From contig NZ_JAOVZW010000033.1 in the NCBI RefSeq assembly GCF_026460885.1, positions 32,482-96,481 of the forward strand: a DNA stretch of 64,000 bases. The letters run 5' to 3'. Positions 54,114 to 63,670 of this stretch are shown here, piece after piece (the first letter of the stretch is position 1; each line of letters opens with the position of its first letter). The notes beneath the pieces were generated by a model that saw nothing but the letters and a program-made list of their open reading frames with translations, made no database searches and had not been told where the DNA came from. The DNA comes from Chryseobacterium formosum (GTDB lineage: Bacteria; Bacteroidota; Bacteroidia; Flavobacteriales; Weeksellaceae). A program made the position numbers and the translations under genes.

Positions 54114-55651
54114 TTAAATAATTCTTTGATAAAAATCCCTTAACCATACATGAATATCCTGTTTGGGTGGAATACCCAATCTTTTCCTTAGGTTATGTTT
54201 ATTGTTTTTTATAGTCTGAATTGCTTTAAAAGTATAAACAGCGATATCTTTTGTTGTAAACCCTAAAAAAGAATATGCACACAAAATGAGTTCTGAGGTT
54301 TTCATTTCAGGATTTAGAGCTAATACTTTTTGACTGAAATCGGGATACAGCTTCTGAAAAAGTGACCAGAATTCAGGAAGATTTTTTTTTGCGGCTTCTA
54401 ATATCTCCTGAAGAGTATCATCTACTTTCATTGATAGTGTAGATGCTTCCTGCTCAGTTTTTAAAAGAATAGTTTCTGTTTGCTCAAGCAGAAGATCTTT
54501 TTTACGTCGTATTTTTGAATGGTAATACATGAAAAAAAATCACAATAGCTATTGCAAAAGATACTATAATAGCTAACAAAAGAGTTATGTATTGTTTCTC
54601 CTCGGCATGTTCAGCTATTTTTTTATCCAAAAGTATATTGGCTGTACCTAATACCCCATTGTTGAGATGCCGCGAAAAATCTTCATGTGCACTTTTATAT
54701 TTTTCGTAGTATAACTTATAATTTTTATCATCCCCCTGATAATTTATATATCGTGTAGATTTCCTTCAGCAAACCGGGTCCGTTTTTGGCAAAGGCATCT
54801 TTATCATGTTGATTGATGTCAGCTAAAGTTTTAAGATAATATTCCAATGCTCGCTTTTGATCCCCTTTTTCTCGGTAAAGATTACCTATTGAATTGAGAA
54901 AAGTATTCTTACTGAGGTAACCATCTTTAAAACTATCGTGGTAGGCTTTAAAAAAATAATATTGAGCTGAATCCAGATTTTTTCTTTCTAATAAAATTTC
55001 ACCTCTTACATTATAAAAGTAAGATTTAAATTTAAAAATCGTTCTGACATCATCATATTGTTTCTCGGAAATCTGGTTTAAGATATTCTGGCATTGATGT
55101 GCGAAATGATCTGACTGTTTCCGGTCACTGACAGCCAGACTTAAGTTGTAAAAGGTTCGGGCTTTCACAAGACGAGCTTCAATGGATCGGTCATTTTCTA
55201 AAATTTCCAGTATATCATTACCTTCTTCTATCAAAAGATTGTCCATGCCTAAACGACTGTATAGGCTCGTTTTAAGGAGTTTTAGGAGTGCTTTTAGAAT
55301 CGGAGTTTCTTCTGTGGCTTTTTCCTTCAATCCCTTATCGATATAAAGAGCACTCTCGCGAAATTTACTCAATAAGGCCATTGATTTAGCCATATAGAAG
55401 TAAGACCACGCTTTTTTTTCGGAGTTGGATTCTTTTTCAGCAATCCTGCTTGCCTGCGTAGAGTACAATAAAGTTTTTTGATAATCTCTGTGGACGAAAT
55501 CGTCAGCCAATGCAATGAGGCTGTCTATCTTTTTTTCGTTTCTGGTGATAGAAAATAGTCGAATCGATACAAAGATAGTCAGAAGGAGAAATACTCTGAA
55601 ACAAACAGTTTTTAAAAATTCGATATTTTTAGAATAAGTTTTATATTTCAC
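54114..55651 (-). pseudogene. TPR-membrane-LuxR-type regulator, frameshifted twice
   Basis: The 5' part begins with a membrane/signal segment (FLKTVCFRVFLLLTIFVSIR) and TPR repeats (YYFFKAYHDSFKDGYLSKNT, KGDQKRALEYYLKTLADINQ). After YKLSG the frame changes at a run of five C/G (about 54733-54737) to DDKNYKLYYEKYKSAHEDF and the membrane segment YITLLLAIIVSFAIAIVIFF. At a run of eight A (54532-54539) it changes again to YYHSKIRRKKDLLLEQTETI, and the LuxR-like HTH (MKTSELILCAYSFLGFTTKD, IAVYTFKAIQTIKNNKHNLR) ends the gene. The layout parallels the TPR-AraC regulator upstream. Both breaks lie at homopolymers, so sequencing error is possible. Confidence 0.8.
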
Positions 55652-55735
55652 GGGATCATATAAATTTTCAATGTTTTTTGCACGAATATTCTATCGATTT
55701 AAAGATAACTATTTTATCTCTATCTCAGATATTAG

Positions 55736-55764
55736 AAAAATGCCGTTCAATCAATTTGAACGGC
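55736..55764 (-). terminator. Terminator of the subtilase gene
   Basis: GCCGTTCAA (55742-55750) pairs with TTGAACGGC (55756-55764) around TCAAT. On the minus strand the tail ATTTTTCT follows. It lies 67 bp after the subtilase stop codon. Confidence 0.75.
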
Positions 55765-55830
55765 TCATCTAATCAATAAAAAAAGATTTGTCGATTAAAA
55801 GACAACTACTATCAACTATTTTATCATCAA

Positions 55831-57754
55831 TCAGAGTTTAAATTTAAACGGTTCCTTAGAGTCACCATATAAAAGAATGTATACACCCTTTGATAGATTT
55901 TTAACCAGGATCTGTTTTGAGTTTTCCTTACCTGACTGTATAATTCGTCCGGATATGTCAAGAATCTTATAGTCTCCGAAAACATAGTTTATATTGTTGG
56001 ATATTATTTTAATAACACTTTCTTTGTAGTCATAAAAAACAATTTTTTCCTTTTGTCTAATGTCGGTAGTTCCCAGTGCGGAATTTGTGGCTTTAAGACC
56101 TGTGATAAGAATGGAGTAGGGCTTTACTGCAGCAGGCGAAGATGAATGTTTGTAAACGGCTACTGACATAACAGCGTCTGCGATACCGGCTGCGTTGATC
56201 TGCTGATAATTATCAACCTGATTATCCCATATTCCAGAACCTTCCGCTGAAATCGCTTGTGGATTGATGACGTTGAGTGGTTTGAAAGGAAATTTTTCTA
56301 TCACTCCTAAGCCTGCCGGCTGAACTTTCAGGGAAGTTCCAAATTTATAGACCAGCATGGAATTCGTATTGTCCACACCATCTGATGAAGTCTGTTCAGC
56401 ATATAGACGCCCTCAATGCCTGTTGACCGCTGATTCCGCTCACTGCTAAAAAGTCTGAATTATTATTCAATGGGTTTGCAGCAGATTCTACAAGTTTTGT
56501 ACTCCCTCCGGGTTGCATCTGCCGAATGGTTTCTGCAGCTTTCTCAGCGTTAAGAATTCCCCAACCGAATTTTGCATCGGGACCTGCATTTCCAGCATCA
56601 TCAGCTGTGTGAAGCATTAATGCCTTCAAAGATGATGCTTTCATGTACGATCCAAACAAAGAATGATAATATTGCTGAAGGAGCAGGGCGACCCCTGCAG
56701 CGGCAGGAGATGCATAAGATGTTCCTGAGGAATCGTCGATGTTTCCTGTATAGTCGTTACTTCCTGAAGAACTGTCTGCCGTATTAACATTACTTCCCAA
56801 TGTTACGATATCAGGCTTTACTCTTCCGTCATCGGCCGGTCCCCAATTGCTGTAGGAGGTCATGGAATTGTTGGTGTTTATAGAGCCCACGGTAATTACA
56901 TTTTTAGCAGCACTTGCTCCTGTAATCATGTCAAAACCTCCATCTGCAAGATTTCCGCTGTCAGGATCAGTCTGCTCGTTACCCATTGCTATAAAAGGAA
57001 GATAATAAGGAGCTTGTTTCAATAATTCATCCCAGCCTCTGGAAGTAGCATCATAGCCTCCGAACACCCACGCCGGAATGTCGTTAAGATTTGAGTATCC
57101 GTAAGAGTGATTGGAAATCAGATATCCATCAGAAGCAAAACCAACCATTTCCGAAATGTCATCATCCCAGTCATAGTTTTTAGTAGTAGCATTATAGGCG
57201 ATACCTTTCGCACCGACTGCAAGTGTGCTAAAATTTCCAGATGAAAGGTCGTTTCCGATGAGTATACCGGTAACGGCCGACATGTGAAAGTCACCAATAG
57301 GATCAGTCACTGTCTGTCCGGTTTGCATCTGAACTTTTCCCTGCAGCAATTCATGTGTCGTGCTTACCTGACCTCCGTCCCATACTCCGGCCACCATGCC
57401 GGTACCGGTGATGTTGATCCCAAGACTTCCTCCCTGGTAAAGCTGATTGGTTTTGGTATTCAGGATTTGCTGAGTGTCCTTGGTATTGATGTAGATTGGA
57501 AAGCCATCATGATTGATATGATGCAGATAAAATAAACTTCCATTTTTGTAGAATTGTCTTCTTTTTTCAGGATTGCTTTGCAAATAAGAATTGATCTTAG
57601 ACTGTTGTTCAAGATATTTTATTTCATTGTTTCGTTTAATTGCATTCAGCATATTCGAGTCATAGGACTTCTTAATAATCTGGCGATCCTGCTCAGTTTG
57701 TGCATAAATTATGATACTTAAAAGCTGTGCAACAAATATTATTCTTAGTTTCAT
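55831..57754 (-). pseudogene. T9SS-secreted S8 serine peptidase (subtilase), frameshifted
   Basis: An exported protease of about 640 residues. Signal peptide (LRIIFVAQLLSIIIYAQ), propeptide-like region, then the S8 domain with catalytic Asp in AGVWDGGQVS, His in GDFHMSAVTG and Ser in SSGTSYASPAAAGVALLLQQ. After QQALRASI the frame must shift by one base near 56390 to continue as AEQTSSDGVDNTNS and MLVYKFGTSLKV. The end (YKILDISGRIIQSGKENSKQ, LVKNLSKGVYILLYG) is a type IX secretion C-terminal sorting domain. The protease domain alone is intact, but without the sorting domain it would stay in the periplasm. It follows an outer-membrane barrel gene by 27 bp. Confidence 0.85.
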
Positions 57755-57781
57755 AAAGAGTATTTTAGTAGTTTCGAATCT

Positions 57782-58315
57782 TTAAAAAGAATATCCAAGC
57801 CCTACACCTAAACTTGGCAAAATAGCTTGTGCTTGAGCTTTATTAGGTTTAGGCATTTTATTGTCTTCTTTGTAATTCAGTGATAAGTAAGATGCACCGC
57901 CATTCACATCAATCGTGAATCCGCTTTTAAATAACCATTGATAACCAATGAGCGCCCCTATGTCAATGGCAGAGTAAGAATCTTTCATATCTTTTTTATT
58001 CAAACTGTATTTTGTGCGGCCTCCCCCGAAACCGGCTGATCCTGAAAAATACAATCCTCGCAACGCTTCCTTGGTATAATACCTGTAAAAAGCATTTCCA
58101 CCTACAAAATTGTATTTGTATTCATCAATTTTAAATGATCCGAAACCTGCACTTAATCCTACGCTCGAGTGTTCGCTTACTGCTCTTTCATACGAAATAA
58201 GATCACTTCCACCTCCGAATAAAACGGAAACAGGATTGACTTTAATGGAATTTTTCTGCTGTGCTGAAGCCGTGGCAAAAAGAACCAGACAAACTGTAAC
58301 TAACTGTTTTTTCAT
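57782..58315 (-). CDS. DUF3575-like outer-membrane beta-barrel protein
   Basis: A 177-residue outer-membrane protein with signal MKKQLVTVCLVLFATASA and alternating beta strands: IKVNPVSVLFGGGSDLISYE, SVGLSAGFGSFKIDEYKYNF, GLYFSGSAGFGGGRTKYSL, and the terminal LPSLGVGLGYSF with aromatic C-terminus. The NPVSVLFGGGSDLISYERAV part is characteristic of DUF3575 barrels. Function is unknown. It is the upstream partner of the T9SS subtilase on the same strand. Confidence 0.82.
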   Translation of the reverse strand: MKKQLVTVCLVLFATASAQQKNSIKVNPVSVLFGGGSDLISYERAVSEHSSVGLSAGFGSFKIDEYKYNFVGGNAFYRYYTKEALRGLYFSGSAGFGGGRTKYSLNKKDMKDSYSAIDIGALIGYQWLFKSGFTIDVNGGASYLSLNYKEDNKMPKPNKAQAQAILPSLGVGLGYSF

Positions 58316-58756
58316 TTTTTAAATTTTAAATTATTAATTGGATAGATGCCATGATACTGGCAGGAATAACGTTTGCAAATAAAACGATATCTGTGAAATA
58401 AGTGAAAAAACAGCAGTACCATCAAAGTACCTGTGTGTTTAATTGGCTTTATTTCAAGTATTTATGCTTAATTGTCTATCTCATCATCGGTGGATGTCGT
58501 GAATATTTTCAGGGAACATTTTGATGGAAAAAAAATGGACTACAGACTCAATATATTTTTGAGTAGTTACATATCGTAATGATGAGATTAATTGGTAATT
58601 ATTTAATAATAAAACTTTATGAAAAATTAATTCACTATTGAAAGTAAATTAATTTGTACCGAAATATAATTTTCAGCTATATTGTGATCGATTTGGTTAT
58701 GTGATCTTTTCTGCATCCAAAAGTTCAATAAAATTTCTTTATAGACTCTATTATAT
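58316..58756. other. Intergenic 441 bp, divergent promoter region
   Basis: The region separates the minus-strand barrel gene from the plus-strand hybrid kinase gene. No gene and no inverted repeat that I can support was found. It must hold both promoters, but I could not place them. Confidence 0.4.
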
Positions 58757-61700
58757 ATGAATAATTATCCTGTACCGACTAATGAGGAAGGAAGAATCAA
58801 GAAGCTGGCATATTTTGATCTGTTAGGTTTAGCAAAAGATCCGCAATTAGACATTTTTGCAGAAACGGCATGCCTAATTGCTGACTGCCCGGCGTCTTTG
58901 ATAGCAATGATGGAAAGTGAAACCCAGGTTATTCAAAGTTGCATAGGCATGTCCTTGGATTTTGTTGATCGAAAAAATACGGTATGCCAATATTCTATTG
59001 AAAGTGGAAATGTAGTGGTAATTCCCGACACCTTATTAGATGAGCGTTCATCCGAAAATCCTCTTATAAAAGATGGTGGAATCCGCTTTTATGCCGGTGT
59101 TCCATTGATTGATGATGAAGGATTTGCCTTAGGAACACTTTGCGTTATTGATTATAAGCCTAAAGAGTTATCAGAAAACCAGATAGCGACATTAAAAAAG
59201 ATAGGAGTGGTTGTTACAAACCATTTGGTTAGTAAGAGAAAAAGTATAGAAGCAGAATACTTTAAGCAGACTTTTGATATTTCTAATAACCTAATCTGTG
59301 TTTTAGATAATAACTTAAGATTAAAGGAAGTAAATTCAGCTTTCGAAAGAGCTTTTGGACTTACTAAAGCACAGGCAATCGGTCAAAAATTTAGCACGAT
59401 CATATCAGATCCAGTTTTTTCCGATTCATCACTTTTAGCAAAATTTAATGATAGAGATCAGGAGTTTGCATTTACCTCTTCTACCGTTGTTGATAGTTCA
59501 AATTCAATTACCGTAGAATGGTACTTCAAAAAGAATGATAATCACTCCGAAATCTTCTGTTTTGGCGTTAATATAACGAATCGTTTAGAAGAACAGTTAA
59601 AACTGGAAAGTTCCGAACGCCGTTTCAGAAGCTTTTTCGAAAATGCGATCGGACTCATGAGTATGCATGATATGGAAGGCAATATTCTTGCAGTAAATGA
59701 AAAAGGCAGGGAAACTCTAAAATACTCTAATAATGAAGTAAGAGGATTAAATCTAAAAGACTTGGTGCCGGAAAAAAACCATGATCTATTGGAGAACTAT
59801 TTGCTGAAAATGAGTTCTCATACTGAAGATGTCGGAAATATGATACTTCAGACAAAAGAAAAGGAAGAATTAATCTGGATGTATCACAACATTGTTGAAA
59901 TTGATACAAAAGGAGAACCATATGTTATAAGTACCGCTTTGAATATTACTGATAAAGTAGCTTTAGAAAGAGATTTATTACATACAAAAAAAGTGCTTGA
60001 ACAGACAAATTTAGTAGCTCAGGTAGGAGGATGGGAAGTCAATTTTGAAACAAATTCTGTATTTTGGTCACAACCTTGTAAAGAAATCCATAAAACTGAC
60101 CCTTCATTTCAACCTGATCTTGAAACCGCTTTAGATTTTTACGAGGAAGACAGTAGAAAAAAGCTGAAATATGTATTTGAAAGAGCTGTGAATGAAGGTA
60201 TTCCGTATGATGAAGAGTTACAGCTATTACGCAGAGATGGCGTGATGATTTGGGTAAGAGTAAAAGGAATACCAGAGTTTGAAGAGGGGGTATGTAAAAA
60301 AGTATTCGGTATTATACAGGATATAGATGGATTCAAGAATATCTATCTTGAGTTAGCTAAAAAAGAGGCTATGTTACAGTCATTCGTAACTTACGTTCCC
60401 ACTGCCGTAGCAATGTTTGATAAAGATCTCAACTATCTTTCTGTAAGCACGAGTTGGAAAAATGAATTTCAGATGAATGATCGTGAGCTTATTGGGGAGA
60501 ATATTTTTACTATTTCTCCCAATGTAAGTGATGAAAGGAAGGAAATATATAGTAATGCGTTGAAAGGTAAAAGTTACAGTAATAAGGACTTTACTGTTGC
60601 AATCCAAAATAAAGACGAATTACAGCATTTTAATTTTAATGTTAGCCCCTGGTATCTTTCTAATGAGATTATTGGTGGTGTTATTGTGTCTGCACAAAAT
60701 ATTACCGATTCTGTGAGAATAAATGAAGAGTTGAAAAATGCTAAAAAAATAGCTGACATTGCAAGTAAAGCAAAATCAGAATTTCTTGCCAATATGAGTC
60801 ATGAGATCAGAACACCTTTAAACGGTGTAATTGGTTTTTCAGATCTTTTATTAACGACACCCTTAAATGATATACAAACACAATATCTTAATTATATCAA
60901 CGAGTCAGGTGAAAATTTGCTCACCATAATTAACGATATTCTTGACTTTTCAAAAATTGAATCCGGCAAAATGGATCTTTTGATAGAGAAATCTAATATT
61001 TATGATACTGTTAGCCAGGTAGTCAATGTTATTATTTATCAATCACAGAAAAAAAATATAGAACTGCTTTTAAATATAGAACAAGGTCTGCCAGAAACCA
61101 TCTGGATAGATGAATCGAGACTAAAACAGATTCTTATCAATCTTCTTGGAAATGCCGTAAAATTTACAGAAAAAGGAGAAATAGAACTTAAAGTAGAAAA
61201 AGTACATCTAGACGAAAAAAATATTACTTTACGATTCTCTGTCAGAGATACAGGAATTGGTATTGCGAAAGAAAAACAACAGTACATTTTTGATGCTTTC
61301 ACTCAGGAAAACAGTTCGATCAACAAACGCTACGGCGGAACTGGTTTGGGGCTTACTATTTCAAACAATATACTGAAATATATGGGAAGTAATCTGTCAT
61401 TAATCAGTGAACCTGAAAAAGGCTCAGTTTTCCACTTCAATATTACGGTTCCATTTGAATATTCTGACCGCATGGAGATGGAAGATCTGAATATCAATAA
61501 TGTTCTTATTGTTGATGATAATGAAGCCAACAGAGTGATTCTGCAACATATGCTTTCTTACAAAAAGATAGATTCTCGTCTCGCAGCCAATGGATTGGAG
61601 GCTCTTCAGATTTTATTGGCGGGAGAACGTTTTGATGTTATTCTGATGGACTATCATATGCCCGTCATATCAGGATTAGAAACAATTGAAAAAATCAAAG

Positions 61701-62656
61701 AACTTTTTGATCAGCAGAACGAGCTTTCACCATTAATTATTCTTCATACTTCTTCTGAAGAACATGACGTTATAAATTCCTTCCGCCAGGAAAATAATTC
61801 GTATTTCTTGCTCAAGCCCATTAAATCAGAAGAATTATACAGAACCTTAAGATCGGTGGTAAAAAGTAATAACAAAGAAAAAAAAGCAGTAACTTCTATC
61901 CAGGTTGAAGCCGAATCTTCTTTTTTGATGAAATCACCGCTCGTGTTACTTGTGGATGACAATCCGGTTAACATGGTTCTTAATAATAGAATGATGAAGT
62001 CCTTGGTTCCTACAGTAAAAATGATCGAAGCTACTGATGGTCTTCAGGCTGTTGAACAATGTAGGGATCATGTTTTTGATCTTATACTGATGGATGTGCA
62101 ACTTCCTGTAATGAATGGTATTGAAGCCACAAAACAGATTCGTCTTTTACCTGAATATAGTAATGTTCCTATTATTGGGGTTACAGCAGGAAATATATTC
62201 GAAGAGAAAGAAAAATGTTTGAACTCCGGAATGAATGATTTTTTACCGAAACCCTTGAGGCAATCTGAACTTATGGAAATGTTGAATAAACATATTCCTT
62301 CAAAAAGTGATAGCGAAATACTAGTAACCACAAAACATCTGGATATTGATCTTCTTAACGAGCAGATAGGAGACGAAGATTTCAGAGAAGTGTTTCTAAA
62401 TTTAGTGATTCAGGAGCTTACTGAAGCGCAGAAGATCATAAAAGAATGCGTATTAAAAAAAGATACTGCAACATTAAAAATGATTCTCCATAAACTTAGA
62501 GGTACAGCAGGAACTGCGGGTCTGTTACGACTTGTGGAAGTCACAATCCACTGGGAAGAAAAAATAACTGACGATCTGGACTTCATCTCTATGGAGAATG
62601 AAATAAGTAATGAAATTACACTCGTCCTGAACATCATTAGAAATTTATTAAAATAA
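58757..62656 (+). CDS. Hybrid sensor histidine kinase with GAF, PAS, two receivers and Hpt
   Basis: A 1299-residue cytoplasmic multi-step phosphorelay protein without membrane segments. Order: GAF-like domain, residues about 20-155 (VCQYSIESGNVVVIPDTLLD, GVPLIDDEGFALGTLCVIDY); four PAS/PAC units, about 165-650 (ISNNLICVLDNNLRLKEVNS; GVMIWVRVKGIPEF); HisKA with phospho-His682 in NMSHEIRTPLNG; ATPase with DTGIGI and GGTGLGLTIS; receiver 1 with Asp965 in LMDYHMPV; receiver 2 with Asp1113 in LMDVQLPVMNG; Hpt with His1245 in LHKLRGTAGT. All phosphorylation sites are present. No DNA-binding output and no response-regulator gene lies nearby, so its partner is elsewhere. It may sense light, redox or small ligands through GAF/PAS. 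Confidence 0.93.
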   Translation: MNNYPVPTNEEGRIKKLAYFDLLGLAKDPQLDIFAETACLIADCPASLIAMMESETQVIQSCIGMSLDFVDRKNTVCQYSIESGNVVVIPDTLLDERSSENPLIKDGGIRFYAGVPLIDDEGFALGTLCVIDYKPKELSENQIATLKKIGVVVTNHLVSKRKSIEAEYFKQTFDISNNLICVLDNNLRLKEVNSAFERAFGLTKAQAIGQKFSTIISDPVFSDSSLLAKFNDRDQEFAFTSSTVVDSSNSITVEWYFKKNDNHSEIFCFGVNITNRLEEQLKLESSERRFRSFFENAIGLMSMHDMEGNILAVNEKGRETLKYSNNEVRGLNLKDLVPEKNHDLLENYLLKMSSHTEDVGNMILQTKEKEELIWMYHNIVEIDTKGEPYVISTALNITDKVALERDLLHTKKVLEQTNLVAQVGGWEVNFETNSVFWSQPCKEIHKTDPSFQPDLETALDFYEEDSRKKLKYVFERAVNEGIPYDEELQLLRRDGVMIWVRVKGIPEFEEGVCKKVFGIIQDIDGFKNIYLELAKKEAMLQSFVTYVPTAVAMFDKDLNYLSVSTSWKNEFQMNDRELIGENIFTISPNVSDERKEIYSNALKGKSYSNKDFTVAIQNKDELQHFNFNVSPWYLSNEIIGGVIVSAQNITDSVRINEELKNAKKIADIASKAKSEFLANMSHEIRTPLNGVIGFSDLLLTTPLNDIQTQYLNYINESGENLLTIINDILDFSKIESGKMDLLIEKSNIYDTVSQVVNVIIYQSQKKNIELLLNIEQGLPETIWIDESRLKQILINLLGNAVKFTEKGEIELKVEKVHLDEKNITLRFSVRDTGIGIAKEKQQYIFDAFTQENSSINKRYGGTGLGLTISNNILKYMGSNLSLISEPEKGSVFHFNITVPFEYSDRMEMEDLNINNVLIVDDNEANRVILQHMLSYKKIDSRLAANGLEALQILLAGERFDVILMDYHMPVISGLETIEKIKELFDQQNELSPLIILHTSSEEHDVINSFRQENNSYFLLKPIKSEELYRTLRSVVKSNNKEKKAVTSIQVEAESSFLMKSPLVLLVDDNPVNMVLNNRMMKSLVPTVKMIEATDGLQAVEQCRDHVFDLILMDVQLPVMNGIEATKQIRLLPEYSNVPIIGVTAGNIFEEKEKCLNSGMNDFLPKPLRQSELMEMLNKHIPSKSDSEILVTTKHLDIDLLNEQIGDEDFREVFLNLVIQELTEAQKIIKECVLKKDTATLKMILHKLRGTAGTAGLLRLVEVTIHWEEKITDDLDFISMENEISNEITLVLNIIRNLLK

Positions 62657-62865
62657 AAATAAATGATAATTCTTATTCTTGAAGGCGAAGGCATAATTTT
62701 AAAATAAAATGAATGAGTAGGTATCAAAAGGGGATTATGAAAGTTTTTAGCATACTGCACCTCTTATTTTCAAAGGTGATAAAAGTAAAAGTTTTTTATT
62801 AAAGTGATGGTAACAAAGCATTTGGTCATGTCAGATAATGTTATTAGATTTGGTTGTGATAAAAT

Positions 62866-62894
62866 TTGTTAGTATAATTAATTTTAACTAACAA
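62866..62894. promoter_or_regulatory. Inverted repeat upstream of surface-protein copy 2
   Basis: TTGTTAGT (62866-62873) and ACTAACAA (62887-62894) are perfect arms with a 13-bp spacer, 36 bp before the ATG. A TAGATTTG at 62845-62852 could be the -7 element. This upstream region is not like those of the other two copies. Confidence 0.5.
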
Positions 62895-62929
62895 TATTTT
62901 ATTACAGCACCATTAAATTTATCCAAATC

Positions 62930-63472
62930 ATGAGAAAACAAATCTTCATCGCTGCGCTGTCTCTGGGAGCAGTCGCTTTAGGAACAGATCAGGTTCTTGC
63001 ACAAAATTCTGAGCAGGTCAGTACATCAGTAAATATTATTTTATCAGACGTTATTGCAATGGACATAGGCACTGTTGCTTCAGAAGGCACTGTAGATTTT
63101 AATTACGGGAATACAAAAGATTATAATTCATCAAAAAATGTGACCGTTCCCAACAGTTTAGTCATCATTTCTTCCAAAAATTTTGATGTAAAAGTAAAAT
63201 CTGAAGGTTCACACTTTGTAAGCGGCGCAAACGTAATTCCGGTAGATATATTACAGGTAAAAGCAATACCAGGCGGAAGTTTGACAGGAACCCTGAATGA
63301 GGTCACATTATCTACAGCTGATCAGGTGTTGGTAAGTAATGCAGGTTTAGGTGCAAAACAGTCTTTAAGTATTGACTATTCTATTTCTGCGGAAAAAGCA
63401 TCGAAAGTACTTCTGGGAAAACCACAGGGAACTTATACTCAAAAAATAACTTACACAGCCACTGCATTGTAA
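62930..63472 (+). CDS. Secreted beta-rich surface protein family, copy 2
   Basis: A 180-residue exported paralogue of the gene at 35835. Signal MRKQIFIAALSLGAVALGTD; mature chain with STSVNIILSDVIAMDIGTVA, EGTVDFNYGNTKDYNSSKNV, NSLVIISSKNFDVKVKSEGS and the shared ending GKPQGTYTQKITYTATAL. It is clearly diverged from copies 1 and 3, which are close to each other, so it is the older member. It is followed by the same terminator hairpin as found upstream of copy 1. Confidence 0.8.
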   Translation: MRKQIFIAALSLGAVALGTDQVLAQNSEQVSTSVNIILSDVIAMDIGTVASEGTVDFNYGNTKDYNSSKNVTVPNSLVIISSKNFDVKVKSEGSHFVSGANVIPVDILQVKAIPGGSLTGTLNEVTLSTADQVLVSNAGLGAKQSLSIDYSISAEKASKVLLGKPQGTYTQKITYTATAL

Positions 63473-63495
63473 GTAAACATTAATTTTAAATAAGC

Positions 63496-63527
63496 CCTCA
63501 ACACTTTCATAGTGTTGAGGGTTTTTC
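63496..63527 (+). terminator. Rho-independent terminator (copy B of duplicated module)
   Basis: CCCTCAACACT (63496-63506) pairs perfectly with AGTGTTGAGGG (63512-63522) around TTCAT, followed by five T. The stem is identical to that at 35667. It ends the transcript of surface-protein copy 2. Confidence 0.9.
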
Positions 63528-63550
63528 TTTTTAAACCAATTAATAATCTG

Positions 63551-63619
63551 TGTAGTTATTTTACTACATCAACTTCCATTTTCAACTACAAAGAAATTTT
63601 TATGGCCGCTGTAAATTTG
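63551..63619 (+). promoter_or_regulatory. Conserved regulatory region of the surface-protein gene, copy B
   Basis: TGTAGT-TATTTT-ACTACA (63551-63568), identical to that at 35714, then TAAATTTG (63612-63619) after 43 bp. Conservation of both the repeat and the spacing against drift in the sequence between indicates function. Confidence 0.65.
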
Positions 63620-63670
63620 CAGTATACAAAAGTGAACAATTAAACAAAATTAAAATCAAATATTACTGCC

